Notes: a model not told the origin generated them from the letters alone. Positions 32,882 through 39,901 are shown, counted from the stretch's first letter. The stretch: DNA of 63,751 bases from Mesorhizobium sp. ES1-1 (GCF_020164785.1 NZ_JAIUGX010000019.1:1-63751); one strand, 5' to 3'. Program-made: numbers and translations.

Positions 32882-33424
32882 GTGACTGACGTGGAAAATC
32901 TCCGTTTCAATGTTTTGCGGAACGCGCTGTATCACACCAGCAGGCGACGAGCTGCCGAGCGCTGGAGTCGTTTCTGCAACTTCCTGGTTATTTTGCTTGG
33001 TGCGGCCGCGATGGGCGATGTGATGCGCCGTTTCGGTTTTGACGGCATATGGTTGGGGGCGGCTGTTTCCACAGTCGCGGCCGCACAGCTTGTTTTTGAT
33101 TTTGGTCGCCAGGCAAGAGATCATCAGTCTCTTCAAAGGGATTATTACAACCTCTTGGCGGAGATCGAGGAGTGCCTTGAGCCCGGCGACGTCGAATGCG
33201 CGAATTGGGCAGGCAAGATGACGCGGATTGCCGGCGACGAGCCTCCGGTCCTCAGGGCTGTCGATGCGAAAGCCTACAACGACGCACTCGATGCCCTGGA
33301 CAGTTATAACCACGGGCAGCACCTTTACATCCCGCTGTATCAGCGACTGACCGCAAGCTTTTTTTCCTACGATGGCTACAACTACAAAAAGTTTGCTGAA
33401 CTCAATCAAACTCAGAACACTTAG
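32882..33424 (+). CDS. SLATT-like two-TM membrane protein, cargo effector candidate
   Basis: GTG 32882 follows GGAG at 8-base spacing. The 180-residue protein has an amphipathic N-terminal helix (FNVLRNALYHTSRRRAAERWSRF), two membrane helices (about 34-49 and 57-75) and then DFGRQARDHQSLQRDYYNLLAEIEECL, the arrangement of SLATT domains (two TM helices followed by a helix with a R-x-H-x-x-L-x-x-x-Y-x-x-L pattern). SLATT proteins are predicted pore-forming effectors in bacterial conflict systems. Here no nucleotide synthase or SLOG partner is nearby, only the secreted and SGVRQP proteins. Confidence 0.6.
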   Translation: MTDVENLRFNVLRNALYHTSRRRAAERWSRFCNFLVILLGAAAMGDVMRRFGFDGIWLGAAVSTVAAAQLVFDFGRQARDHQSLQRDYYNLLAEIEECLEPGDVECANWAGKMTRIAGDEPPVLRAVDAKAYNDALDALDSYNHGQHLYIPLYQRLTASFFSYDGYNYKKFAELNQTQNT

Positions 33425-33459
33425 CAATGTGGATTTCTGTGAACGGGTAGCGCGAGCAA

Positions 33460-33711
33460 TCATCGCCGCATCCCCTCCATTAGTGCCGTCGCTTCTGCCG
33501 ATTTGATCGCGCGGACGGCTTCCTGGGTGTAGCCGTGCAGCTGCTCGCGCATGTGCTGCTTGGTGCCTTCGTCCTCGCACCGCGCCAGCTTGATCTCCCA
33601 CCGCACCAGCCATTTGGCCTGTGAGGGCTCCAACTGAACGTAGTGGTCAGGGCAGAAGATGCCGGTCGCTTCCCTCGGGCACTCAGGCATGGCGCAACGG
33701 TGCACGGTCAT
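33460..33711 (-). CDS. Small zinc-binding protein of the early operon
   Basis: The 83-residue protein begins MTVHRCAMPECPREATGIFCPDHYVQL, with C6-x4-C11-x8-C20-x2-H23, a plausible zinc site. The rest is helical and charged (WEIKLARCEDEGTKQHMREQLHGYTQEAVRAIKSAEA). ATG 33711 overlaps the upstream stop (GTGATG). It is the last early gene before the reversed cargo cassette; in related phages the transposase would follow directly. Confidence 0.6.
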   Translation of the reverse strand: MTVHRCAMPECPREATGIFCPDHYVQLEPSQAKWLVRWEIKLARCEDEGTKQHMREQLHGYTQEAVRAIKSAEATALMEGMRR

Positions 33712-33872
33712 CACAGGCCTCGACGCATGACGTGTTTGTCGACGCGGCGGCCGAAGGCGGCGCCGGCGGCCGATCGGCGCTGGAAGTGCGCCGTGTAGAG
33801 GCGGTGGACGCCGTACAAGACGCCGGCGTAGACCACGACCGCACTGATGCCGAGGACCAGGACCGGGTTCAT
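33711..33872 (-). CDS. 53-residue membrane peptide of the early operon
   Basis: The frame runs from ATG 33872 to TGA 33711-33713 and overlaps its neighbours by a few bases on each side. The product MNPVLVLGISAVVVYAGVLYG has one N-terminal membrane helix and then a basic tail (FQRRSAAGAAFGRRVDKHVMRRGL). Coupled overlaps support translation. Function unknown. Confidence 0.5.
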   Translation of the reverse strand: MNPVLVLGISAVVVYAGVLYGVHRLYTAHFQRRSAAGAAFGRRVDKHVMRRGL

Positions 33873-34015
33873 TGGCCGGCCCTCACCATGATCAGCGCTG
33901 CTGACAGGCCGGCAGAGCCATAGACTGAGAAGGCCAAAAAAGCGGCCATGGCGAGGAGGCTCGCAACGTCTTGTGCGAGGTCTAAAAATGCGCGTTTCAT
34001 GTGAAAGCCTTTCAT
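33869..34015 (-). CDS. 48-residue membrane peptide of the early operon
   Basis: The frame runs from ATG 34015 (ATGA overlap with the upstream gene) to TGA 33869-33871, again overlapping the next gene. The product starts MKGFHMKRAFLDLAQDV and has one membrane helix (SLLAMAAFLAFSVYGSAGLSAALIMV). With the next gene it forms a pair of tiny one-span proteins. Function unknown. Confidence 0.5.
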   Translation of the reverse strand: MKGFHMKRAFLDLAQDVASLLAMAAFLAFSVYGSAGLSAALIMVRAGQ

Positions 34016-34467
34016 CGTTTTGCTTTCCACTGTGCGTCGAACGCCTGCCTGTCTCGGGTCGCCCGCTCGATGGCTTCGTCCGCCATTTCGCGCATGATCA
34101 GCGCCTCGTATTTTTTGGGGACGACGATCATCCCGGCATCTTCCAGAAGGGTGTTGAGCGCGCGGACGTCCCTGGTGACTGCCGCGAGGGCTGCGAGCCG
34201 CAGGGCAGAGATCGAGTGCTCCTTCGCCTGGCTCGCGTAGGCGTCGAGTGTCGCCTTGGACACTTCGTCTTTCAGGTGCTCGGACATCGCCTTAGCGATC
34301 TCGGCCCGGCTCATGTCGGCTTCGTTGAGGGTGAGACTGACGGCCTTGGACAGCCGGCCGGCGAGCGACCACGCTTGGACCGCGCCTGCGTCAAACCGCT
34401 CGACCACGGGGGCCGGCTGATAGTCGCGGAACAGATCCGAAGTAGCGGTGTCGCGGCGCTTGACCAT
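34012..34467 (-). CDS. Mu-like DNA transposition accessory protein with HTH
   Basis: ATG 34467 overlaps the ParB-like stop region. The 151-residue product has the pattern of proteins annotated as DNA transposition proteins in rhodobacterial and rhizobial Mu-like phages: SDLFRDYQPAPVVERFD, then SLAGRLSKAVSLTLNEADMSRAEIAKAMSEHL (about 38-70) and VSKATLDAYASQAKE. The central part is helix-turn-helix-like. Biochemical function is not known; DNA binding during early replication is likely. Confidence 0.65.
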   Translation of the reverse strand: MVKRRDTATSDLFRDYQPAPVVERFDAGAVQAWSLAGRLSKAVSLTLNEADMSRAEIAKAMSEHLKDEVSKATLDAYASQAKEHSISALRLAALAAVTRDVRALNTLLEDAGMIVVPKKYEALIMREMADEAIERATRDRQAFDAQWKAKR

Positions 34468-35303
34468 CAGGGTTGCCGGCCTTTCAGCCACCGCTGGATG
34501 GCGGCTTCATGAAGGGCGAAAAAGCGGTCCTGGTCGCCTTCCTTCATTTTTGAGAAGGCGGTGGCGACCTTCTGCCAGGTCGGCTCTTTGATGGGCGCCG
34601 GAACCTTGTCGAGCAGCGCGATCGCGTCGGCGACCGTGAATGCTTCGGCCGGGTCCGCCAGCAACAGCTTTGCAATTGCCGCCTGGCGCTCCGCCGGCTC
34701 TGCCGCAAGCACCAGAAGATCGGCTTGGCTGTCGGCGACCGGGTGAAGGGAAATGCTCTCCCTGATTGCGGATGGAATTGTTGCGATCTTGAGGGCGTGG
34801 AACACGCTGCGGCGTGAGATGCCGAGGACTGACTGTGCGGCTTCCGAAAAATTGAGTGCAAACTTTGCACTCAATTCGTCATCCTCGACGACCTCGCGGG
34901 CTTTCCTGCGACCCGCTTTGCCAGTCCCATTTTCGGCATCGTAGATGTCGCGCCAGTCGGCGATGTCCCTCGACCGGTCAAGGACCGACAGCTGCCGCCG
35001 GATCAGGTTTTCGGCGATCTCGCGCTTGCGCATCTGCGCTTCGTTCGCGACCTCTTTCGGGTCGCGGATGAAGGCGTCTATGTCGACATGGCCAAGGCCG
35101 GCGACCGCTTCCAGGCGATGGGCGCCGAGGATCAACCGGTATTGATAGCCTTCGGTGGTCTCGGGCACGACCTCGATCGGTACCATGTGGCCATTGCCGG
35201 CCTGCATGTCAGCCATGAGGGTCGCGACCCATGCGGGATCGGTGCGGCGCCGGTTACGGGGCACCCTGAGGTCGGCAATCTTGATCTTGGTCGTTGTGGT
35301 CAC
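34467..35303 (-). CDS. ParB-like partition/nuclease-domain protein
   Basis: The 278-residue protein has an N-terminal ParB/sulfiredoxin domain (about 5-95) with the ParB boxes NRRRTDPAWVATLMADMQ, PIEVV and YRLILGAHRLEAV (a GxxR-type motif: GAHR). A central helical region with RREIAENLIRRQLSVLDRSRDIADW and a HTH-like AAQSVLGISRRSVFHALKIA (about 150-172) follow. It lies second in the early operon. In Mu-like phages of alphaproteobacteria such genes are common but their role is not settled; the coding sequence contains a palindrome with 12-base arms. Confidence 0.75.
   Translation of the reverse strand: MTTTTKIKIADLRVPRNRRRTDPAWVATLMADMQAGNGHMVPIEVVPETTEGYQYRLILGAHRLEAVAGLGHVDIDAFIRDPKEVANEAQMRKREIAENLIRRQLSVLDRSRDIADWRDIYDAENGTGKAGRRKAREVVEDDELSAKFALNFSEAAQSVLGISRRSVFHALKIATIPSAIRESISLHPVADSQADLLVLAAEPAERQAAIAKLLLADPAEAFTVADAIALLDKVPAPIKEPTWQKVATAFSKMKEGDQDRFFALHEAAIQRWLKGRQP
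34851..34875. promoter_or_regulatory. Palindrome GTGCA-N5-TGCAC, copy 3, extended to 12-base arms
   Basis: The core GTGCA-AACTT-TGCAC (34856-34870) lies inside a perfect palindrome with arms ATTGAGTGCAAA and TTTGCACTCAAT around one central base. It is within the ParB-like gene. It is the most symmetric of the four copies and so the best candidate for a high-affinity protein-binding site. Confidence 0.5.
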
Positions 35304-35364
35304 GTCGGCAGTCCCCTGAGTGGCGTTTGGCTGTCCGCGAATGGCTTCGCGCTAGACAGCGGGC

Positions 35365-35670
35365 TCAGGGCGCACCGGATGCGGCGTCTAAAATGAGTGC
35401 AACTTTTGCACTTCCGCTCCGGATGGGGGTGCTGGTAGTCTCGACCTCGTCATGTCGGCCTCTCGTGTAGAGAGTCGGGAACAGGGTGCGGAATGGAATG
35501 TCCAAGGCGGCGGCGATTGCCTCTGCGCCTGGGCGGCTCATTCCGATGATCCCCTGTCTGCAGCAGCTGGGATAAAGGCCAGCGCTACGGGCGATCCCGG
35601 TCAGGGTCATGCCACGGCGCCGAAGTTCGGCGTTAATGGCGTGACGGTCCCACACCTGAGGCGTGTTCAT
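35365..35670 (-). CDS. ner: Ner-like DNA-binding regulator
   Basis: The ATG at 35670 (GGTGGA upstream) gives 101 residues. The N-terminal half matches the Nlp/Ner HTH family: WDRHAINAELRRRGMTLTGIARSAGLYPSCCRQGI (about 7-41), followed by RPGAEAIAAALDIPFRTLFPT. Ner of Mu represses the early and repressor promoters. Here it is the first early gene, divergent from the LexA-like repressor. The C-terminal 40 residues are an extension beyond Mu Ner (75 residues) and contain a palindrome copy. Confidence 0.8.
   Translation of the reverse strand: MNTPQVWDRHAINAELRRRGMTLTGIARSAGLYPSCCRQGIIGMSRPGAEAIAAALDIPFRTLFPTLYTRGRHDEVETTSTPIRSGSAKVALILDAASGAP
35397..35411. promoter_or_regulatory. Palindrome GTGCA-N5-TGCAC, copy 4
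   Basis: GTGCA and TGCAC flank ACTTT near the 3' end of the ner-like gene, some 95 bases before the ParB-like gene starts. Of the four copies it is the nearest to a gene start and could influence expression of the ParB-like gene. Confidence 0.45.
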
Positions 35671-35913
35671 GGCGGCTCCACCGATCGTCCGGCCCTTTGC
35701 AGAGGTCCGGATGGTTAAATGTTTAAACAACACTAGTCGCGACTAATGTCGCACTACTCGGCGATTTTGGCAAGCTAGAAGCGCAATTTTAAGCGCGTCA
35801 GAGTTCGGCTGACCGTAAAGTAGTGTGGTTTTAGTGTAAGGGTTTGTTTTTGCGCAGTTATTTGGGATAACTGACCGCGAGCTCAAACTCTGACGCGGGG
35901 TCAGAGTTCACAG
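35671..35913. promoter_or_regulatory. Early/lysogenic operator-promoter region of the prophage
   Basis: This 243-base AT-rich gap separates the divergent ner-like and repressor genes. It holds an inverted repeat AACTCTGAC / GTCAGAGTT with a 5-base spacer (35886-35908) ending 5 bases before the repressor start, a third copy of GTCAGAGTT at 35797-35805, and a 12-base palindrome TAGTCGCGACTA (35734-35745). A weak plus-strand promoter candidate is TTGTTT (35844) and GATAAC (35866) with 16-base spacing. The repeats are probable repressor or Ner sites; the one at the start implies autoregulation. Confidence 0.6.
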
Positions 35914-36591
35914 ATGCCCGAAACTACTTTCGCCGAACGCCTAAAAATCGCGCTGGACGGCGAAAAGCCGGGCACGTTCGCCAGCCGGGTCGGCATTGGC
36001 GATTCGACCATCAGGAAATACCTGCAGGGGACGATCCCGCTCGTCGACAAAGCAGCTGAACTAGCACGGGCTTTAAACGTCAACCTGGACTGGCTTGCCG
36101 CTGAACAAGGATCGATGCGACCCGGCGAGATGCAGCCGCACTATTTGCCGGTTGACGACGCGGGGATGCCCGTAGGCTTCATTTCGGTTCCGAAGATTGA
36201 GATCCGGCCCAGTGCCGGGGCGGGCAGTCTCGATCTCTACCAAGAAAGTGAACCGGATATTTTCGCTTTTCGGGAAGAATGGCTGCGGCGGATTGGTGTC
36301 AGCCCCAAGTTCGCCCGCCTCATGGTGGCAAAGGGTGACTCCATGCGGGAGACGATCAACGACGGGGATTTGATGATCGTTGATGTCTCGATACGAGAGT
36401 TCATCGACGAAGCAATCTATGTGCTGGTTTATGGCGGGCTAGTCAGGCTCAAACGCTTGCAAATGCTGCGTACTGGGCTTCTTTTGCTGAAGAGTGACAA
36501 CCCAATGTACCAGACCGAGGAAGTGCCGCTGGCGGAGCAGCCGGAGCTTATCATTGGCGGCCGGGTGCGCTGGGCTGGCGGCGCGATTTAG
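35914..36591 (+). CDS. LexA/CI-like prophage repressor (HTH plus S24 peptidase)
   Basis: The 225-residue protein has an N-terminal XRE-type HTH (about 6-60, TFASRVGIGDSTIRKYLQG) and a C-terminal S24 domain with catalytic Ser143 (KGDSM) and Lys180 (VRLKR). Ala-Gly pairs at 101-104 are possible self-cleavage sites, so the prophage could be SOS-inducible through RecA. This differs from Mu, whose repressor is not cleaved. It has no clear ribosome site, and an inverted repeat overlaps the start. It should hold the early operon silent. Confidence 0.88.
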   Translation: MPETTFAERLKIALDGEKPGTFASRVGIGDSTIRKYLQGTIPLVDKAAELARALNVNLDWLAAEQGSMRPGEMQPHYLPVDDAGMPVGFISVPKIEIRPSAGAGSLDLYQESEPDIFAFREEWLRRIGVSPKFARLMVAKGDSMRETINDGDLMIVDVSIREFIDEAIYVLVYGGLVRLKRLQMLRTGLLLLKSDNPMYQTEEVPLAEQPELIIGGRVRWAGGAI

Positions 36592-36609
36592 GAGCACAAG
36601 GGGGTGTTT

Positions 36610-37017
36610 ATGCGTTTGACTAGCGTTTCGGGTTTGGTAGGCGCTGCCTTGTGCCTAGCTGCTTGCGTGACGAAGCAGCCGACTGATTTCAATCGACCAT
36701 ACGCACTTTCGGAGGTCGAGCAGAAGATCGTGAAGTTTGGGGTCGCCACGAGCCTGAAGGATCCAGGGTCACCCATTTTCGGCAATATGGCCGCCTCGAT
36801 TTCTGACAAAGGCGTTGTGCAGGTTTGCGGAACCGTCAATGCGAAAAACAGCTACGGCGCCTACACCGGGCTACAGCCCTATTTGGGGGTTCTCGCCACC
36901 AGCGGCGCTGGAAATAAAGTGTTTGTAGTCAATGGGATAGCTGGTCCAAGATATTCCGCCCAAGCCGTGATCATGACTTGCGCACAACGCGGAATAGGCG
37001 GGGGCATTGACTCTTAG
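36610..37017 (+). CDS. Lipoprotein expressed beside the repressor
   Basis: ATG 36610 follows AAGGGGG (5-base spacing). The 135-residue product has a lipoprotein signal with LAAC (Cys18). The mature part starts with a Thr/Pro linker, then a helix (YALSEVEQKIVKFGVATSLKDPGSPIFGNM) and a small beta domain with VQVCGTVNAKNSYGAYTG and two Cys. It follows the repressor by 18 bases in the same orientation, so it is probably made in the lysogen. Envelope lipoproteins in this place often block superinfection; that is inference. Confidence 0.65.
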   Translation: MRLTSVSGLVGAALCLAACVTKQPTDFNRPYALSEVEQKIVKFGVATSLKDPGSPIFGNMAASISDKGVVQVCGTVNAKNSYGAYTGLQPYLGVLATSGAGNKVFVVNGIAGPRYSAQAVIMTCAQRGIGGGIDS

Positions 37018-37068
37018 GCGACCGCCCTGAACAAAATGAGAACATCCACATCAAATTAGGAGGTTCTC

Positions 37069-37395
37069 GTGCATTCAGCCATCGACATCGCAAGTCGGCC
37101 CGACGCCACTGACGTCGACAGTTTCGTTATACTGCCGCCCTCCGGGCCTTATCGCGCGGACGGGGCGCTGCGGGCCGTGGAAGACTTCATGGCCGATCGA
37201 TTTCCTGGCATCGGTTTCTATGCCCACGGCGACATTCCGGCCTTCGATGGCGACTACAAGCTTGTGCCGATCGTCGGCGTGGCCGGCGACGAGCCCGATT
37301 CGATCAGGATGCTCAACGCCGCCTCGGACGGGCTCCTGCAGGCCATAGATGCCGCGCTTAAGCTCTTTCGACCCGCCGGTTTGCCGGTCAATTGA
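37069..37395 (+). CDS. Hypothetical protein of the lysogeny segment
   Basis: GTG 37069 has a near-perfect ribosome site (AGGAGG, 5 bases). The 108-residue product is soluble and acidic, with PPSGPYRADGALRAVEDFMADRFPG (about 24-48) and a closing amphipathic helix (LLQAIDAALKLFRPAG). No motif recognised. It continues the plus-strand lysogenic gene group and ends three bases before the next gene. Confidence 0.55.
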   Translation: MHSAIDIASRPDATDVDSFVILPPSGPYRADGALRAVEDFMADRFPGIGFYAHGDIPAFDGDYKLVPIVGVAGDEPDSIRMLNAASDGLLQAIDAALKLFRPAGLPVN

Positions 37396-37398
37396 AGA

Positions 37399-37689
37399 AT
37401 GGCCTATCGGAGCACGATCGAGACTCTTGGCGACCTGCGCAGCCATGGCATGGCTCTCTTTGGGCATTGCGGCGCGCTTTATGCTGGGCACGGCCGGCTG
37501 CTCGATCTGGACAAGCTCATCCGCCTATTTGGCGAAGACCACGTCTACATCAACGATCCTGAAATCGGTCGCAAGTTCGTGTGCCTTGAATGCGGTCACG
37601 TGGGCGGCTCGATCACCGTAATGGCCAACACGGCGGTGCCAAACGATCTTGCGCGCCCGGTTCCCGCCGCCACGGTTGATGCCAAATGA
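37399..37689 (+). CDS. Small protein with zinc-ribbon-like half site
   Basis: The 96-residue product begins MAYRSTIETLGDLRSHGMALFGHC and contains CLECGHVGG near residue 63, with another Cys at 24; a two-Cys knuckle is visible, a complete zinc site is not certain. It starts three bases after the previous stop, so the pair is coupled. It is the last gene before the prophage end. Rhizobial genomes carry many such small proteins. Confidence 0.55.
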   Translation: MAYRSTIETLGDLRSHGMALFGHCGALYAGHGRLLDLDKLIRLFGEDHVYINDPEIGRKFVCLECGHVGGSITVMANTAVPNDLARPVPAATVDAK

Positions 37690-37699
37690 AGTTGCGCGG

Positions 37700-37804
37700 C
37701 CGGATTCTGGCTTTCGGCCTTTCCGGCCTCGCGATTTCCTGCCAACGCCTTGGTTTTCCGGGCTTCTGTCGCTCTTTCCCGGCTAATCCCGCCTAATCCC
37801 GGCA
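37700..37804. mobile_element. Right-hand terminal region of the Mu-like prophage (in this window)
   Basis: No gene lies between 37690 and 37835. Read from the host side (minus strand), the region starts TGCCGGGATTAGG at 37804 and contains repeated short elements: GCCGGGATTAG, GCGGGATTAG, GCCGGGAAAG, GCCCGGAAAA, GGCAGGAAAT and GGCCGGAAAG. Mu-like ends start with TG and carry repeated transposase sites, so 37804 is the likely phage/host junction. The exact base is inferred; the other end lies outside the window, so the target duplication cannot be checked. Confidence 0.45.
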
Positions 37805-37835
37805 GAACCCTTCTAGTGCCATCCGATCTTGCGCA

Positions 37836-38651
37836 TTACAGGTTGCCCGACAGGATTTGCGCCGTGCCGCGCATGGCGACGCGAAAGGCTTCGTCGAAAC
37901 TGACGCCGCGCACCTGCCAGCTATAGGTCTTGCCTGCCATCGCCAGCCGCCAGTCGGCAATCCAGCCCAATTCCTTGTCGTTCCACACGATGCTGCCGGC
38001 GAGCGCTTTGTCCGCACCGGCCTCCTTCGCTGCGGCATCCAGCACCGCCAGCGCAGCGTCGGCCACCGTCCTCTCATCCAGCCCTGACCGTGAGAGTAAG
38101 GCCGCCCTTGGGAACACCACCTGCATGGCCAGCGGCGTGGCCGCATTGCCAAAGGATTGGCGCATCAGTTCACCGCGCTCGTCATCGGCATCAAGCGTAA
38201 AATGCCGGACGCCCTGTCGAGTCGACAGGAACACCGCAAGCCGGGGGCGCTCCGCCAGCCAGGACTTGCCGCCGAGCGAAATTAACAGCCTGTCGATTAT
38301 CGGCGGCGCATAACGGCAATACAGGTCGTGCGGGCGGTCATGTGTTCCTTGCTCGTCATGAACGGGAATGCCCTCCATGCGGTCGTGGTACCGGAAGCCG
38401 GCAACGAACTCTCCGGCCTTGGCGCGCAGCGCCGCCATCTCCGGCTTGGCCAGCAGGCGCTGATCGCCGGACACCCTGAGAAGCACAGCGTCGAGACAGG
38501 CCTTGAAGCCGGTCTCGCGGTTGACCTCTCCCTGCCCGGTGACAATGGTCTGCGATTGATAGAGGTCGTCGAGGCTGGCTGCAGCGGCGGGACGGGGGGC
38601 GGTGCCGGTCACCACGACAAGCACCATCGCAAGGCGCCAAAATCGACTCAT
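37836..38651 (-). CDS. DUF2066-domain exported protein
   Basis: The 271-residue protein has a signal peptide (MSRFWRLAMVLVVVTGTAPRPAAAA). The mature part matches DUF2066: TIVTGQGEVNRETGFKACLDAVLLRVSGDQRLL (about 35-67) and a C-terminal region with two beta/alpha repeats. Function is unknown. It is the first host gene after the prophage, whose insertion lies about 30 bases beyond its stop codon and so leaves it intact. Confidence 0.75.
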   Translation of the reverse strand: MSRFWRLAMVLVVVTGTAPRPAAAASLDDLYQSQTIVTGQGEVNRETGFKACLDAVLLRVSGDQRLLAKPEMAALRAKAGEFVAGFRYHDRMEGIPVHDEQGTHDRPHDLYCRYAPPIIDRLLISLGGKSWLAERPRLAVFLSTRQGVRHFTLDADDERGELMRQSFGNAATPLAMQVVFPRAALLSRSGLDERTVADAALAVLDAAAKEAGADKALAGSIVWNDKELGWIADWRLAMAGKTYSWQVRGVSFDEAFRVAMRGTAQILSGNL

Positions 38652-38857
38652 GAAACTGCTCCGTCGGAATCACTGTCAGCGCGGCGCTATACGAAGCAGC
38701 CATCCGGTTTTACGGCATTGTCGGCATTGCGGCGCGATTTCTAACACCGGTCGCCGGTTCGGGCAAAGGGCGCGGGGGCCTTGGCCGGCATTGACGCACC
38801 CATGCGCCACGCTCTAGCACTTCAATCCCGGCGGCGCGGGGGAGGGATTCTTTCACG

Positions 38858-39901
38858 ATGGATTTTGGCGGAGGCGACGAAATCCGCTTCGAACATCTCG
38901 GCCGGGCCGGCGTCGTCACGCTGACGCGGCCGCGCGCGCTCAATGCCGTGACGCATCGGATGGTGCGGGCGCTTGCCGCCGCGCTGTCCGCTTGGGAGAA
39001 CGATCCCGCCATCGATGTCGTCCTCATCAAGGCCGAGGGCCGGGCGTTTTCGGCTGGTGGCGATATCCTTCATGTCTATGAGGCAGGCCGGGCGGGGAAG
39101 CCGCCGGTCGAGTTCTTCGCCGATGAATATCGGCTCAACGCGCGCATCAACAGTTTTGGGAAACCCTATGTCGCGCTGATCGACGGCATCGTCATGGGGG
39201 GAGGGGTCGGCATTTCCTTCCATGGCTCGCACCGGGTGATGACCGAGAATGCCCAGTTCGCCATGCCGGAAGTCGGGATCGGCTTTTTCCCGGATGTCGG
39301 CGCCAGCCGTTTGTTGCCCGATCTTGGCGGCTCCTTCGGCATGTACCTGGCATTGACCGGTAACCGCATCGGCTACGGCGACGCGCTGTGGTCGGGCCTC
39401 GCAACACACACCATCCAGGCGCAGGATCAGGCCGGTTTCCTTGACCGGCTGACGATGACGGGCGACCCGGAATCCGTGCTGCGCGCGTTCTTCGTCCAAG
39501 CACGGCGGGAGACCGACAGGGCAACGCTGGAATCGATCGTTCGCCATTTTTCGCAACCATCGCTGAAGCGCGTCATCGACAGTCTGGAGCGCGAGTCGGC
39601 GACCGACGCGTTCGCGGCACGGACGCTTGAGACGATCCGCACGCGCTCGCCGACCAGTCTTCACATTGCATGGCGCGCGATCAGTGCCGGACTGACATTG
39701 TCGATGGACGCGTGCATGAAGATGGAGTTCCGTATTCTGAACCGGATGCTGGACGGCCATGATTTCTATGAAGGCATCCGCGCCGCCATCATCGACAAGG
39801 GCTCGACGCCGCAATGGAAGCCGGCGAGCCTGGGTGAAGTCAATGAGGCGGATATCGCCGCCTATTTCGCCCCTCTAGGCGAAGGGGAACTCGACTTATG
39901 A
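38858..39901 (+). CDS. 3-hydroxyisobutyryl-CoA hydrolase-like enoyl-CoA hydratase family protein
   Basis: The 347-residue protein belongs to the crotonase superfamily, ECH_2/HIBCH group. It has the oxyanion-hole segments SAGGDI (65-70) and MGGGVGIS (113-120) and the hydrolase pair E138 and D146 in MPEVGIGFFPDVGAS, the spacing found in HIBYL-CoA hydrolases rather than hydratases. The predicted reaction frees 3-hydroxyisobutyrate from its CoA ester in valine breakdown. The C-terminal 120 residues are the helical extension of this group. The downstream DUF6163 gene overlaps by four bases. Confidence 0.85.
   Translation: MDFGGGDEIRFEHLGRAGVVTLTRPRALNAVTHRMVRALAAALSAWENDPAIDVVLIKAEGRAFSAGGDILHVYEAGRAGKPPVEFFADEYRLNARINSFGKPYVALIDGIVMGGGVGISFHGSHRVMTENAQFAMPEVGIGFFPDVGASRLLPDLGGSFGMYLALTGNRIGYGDALWSGLATHTIQAQDQAGFLDRLTMTGDPESVLRAFFVQARRETDRATLESIVRHFSQPSLKRVIDSLERESATDAFAARTLETIRTRSPTSLHIAWRAISAGLTLSMDACMKMEFRILNRMLDGHDFYEGIRAAIIDKGSTPQWKPASLGEVNEADIAAYFAPLGEGELDL

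Noticed and set aside
32114..33613. A 499-codon minus-strand open frame across the cargo cassette
   Set aside because: It runs opposite four supported plus-strand genes with ribosome sites and sensible products; its translation is Ser/Phe-rich and without domain structure.
37690..37835. tRNA gene as integration site at the prophage end
   Set aside because: No tRNA fold is present; Mu-like phages insert by transposition and need none.
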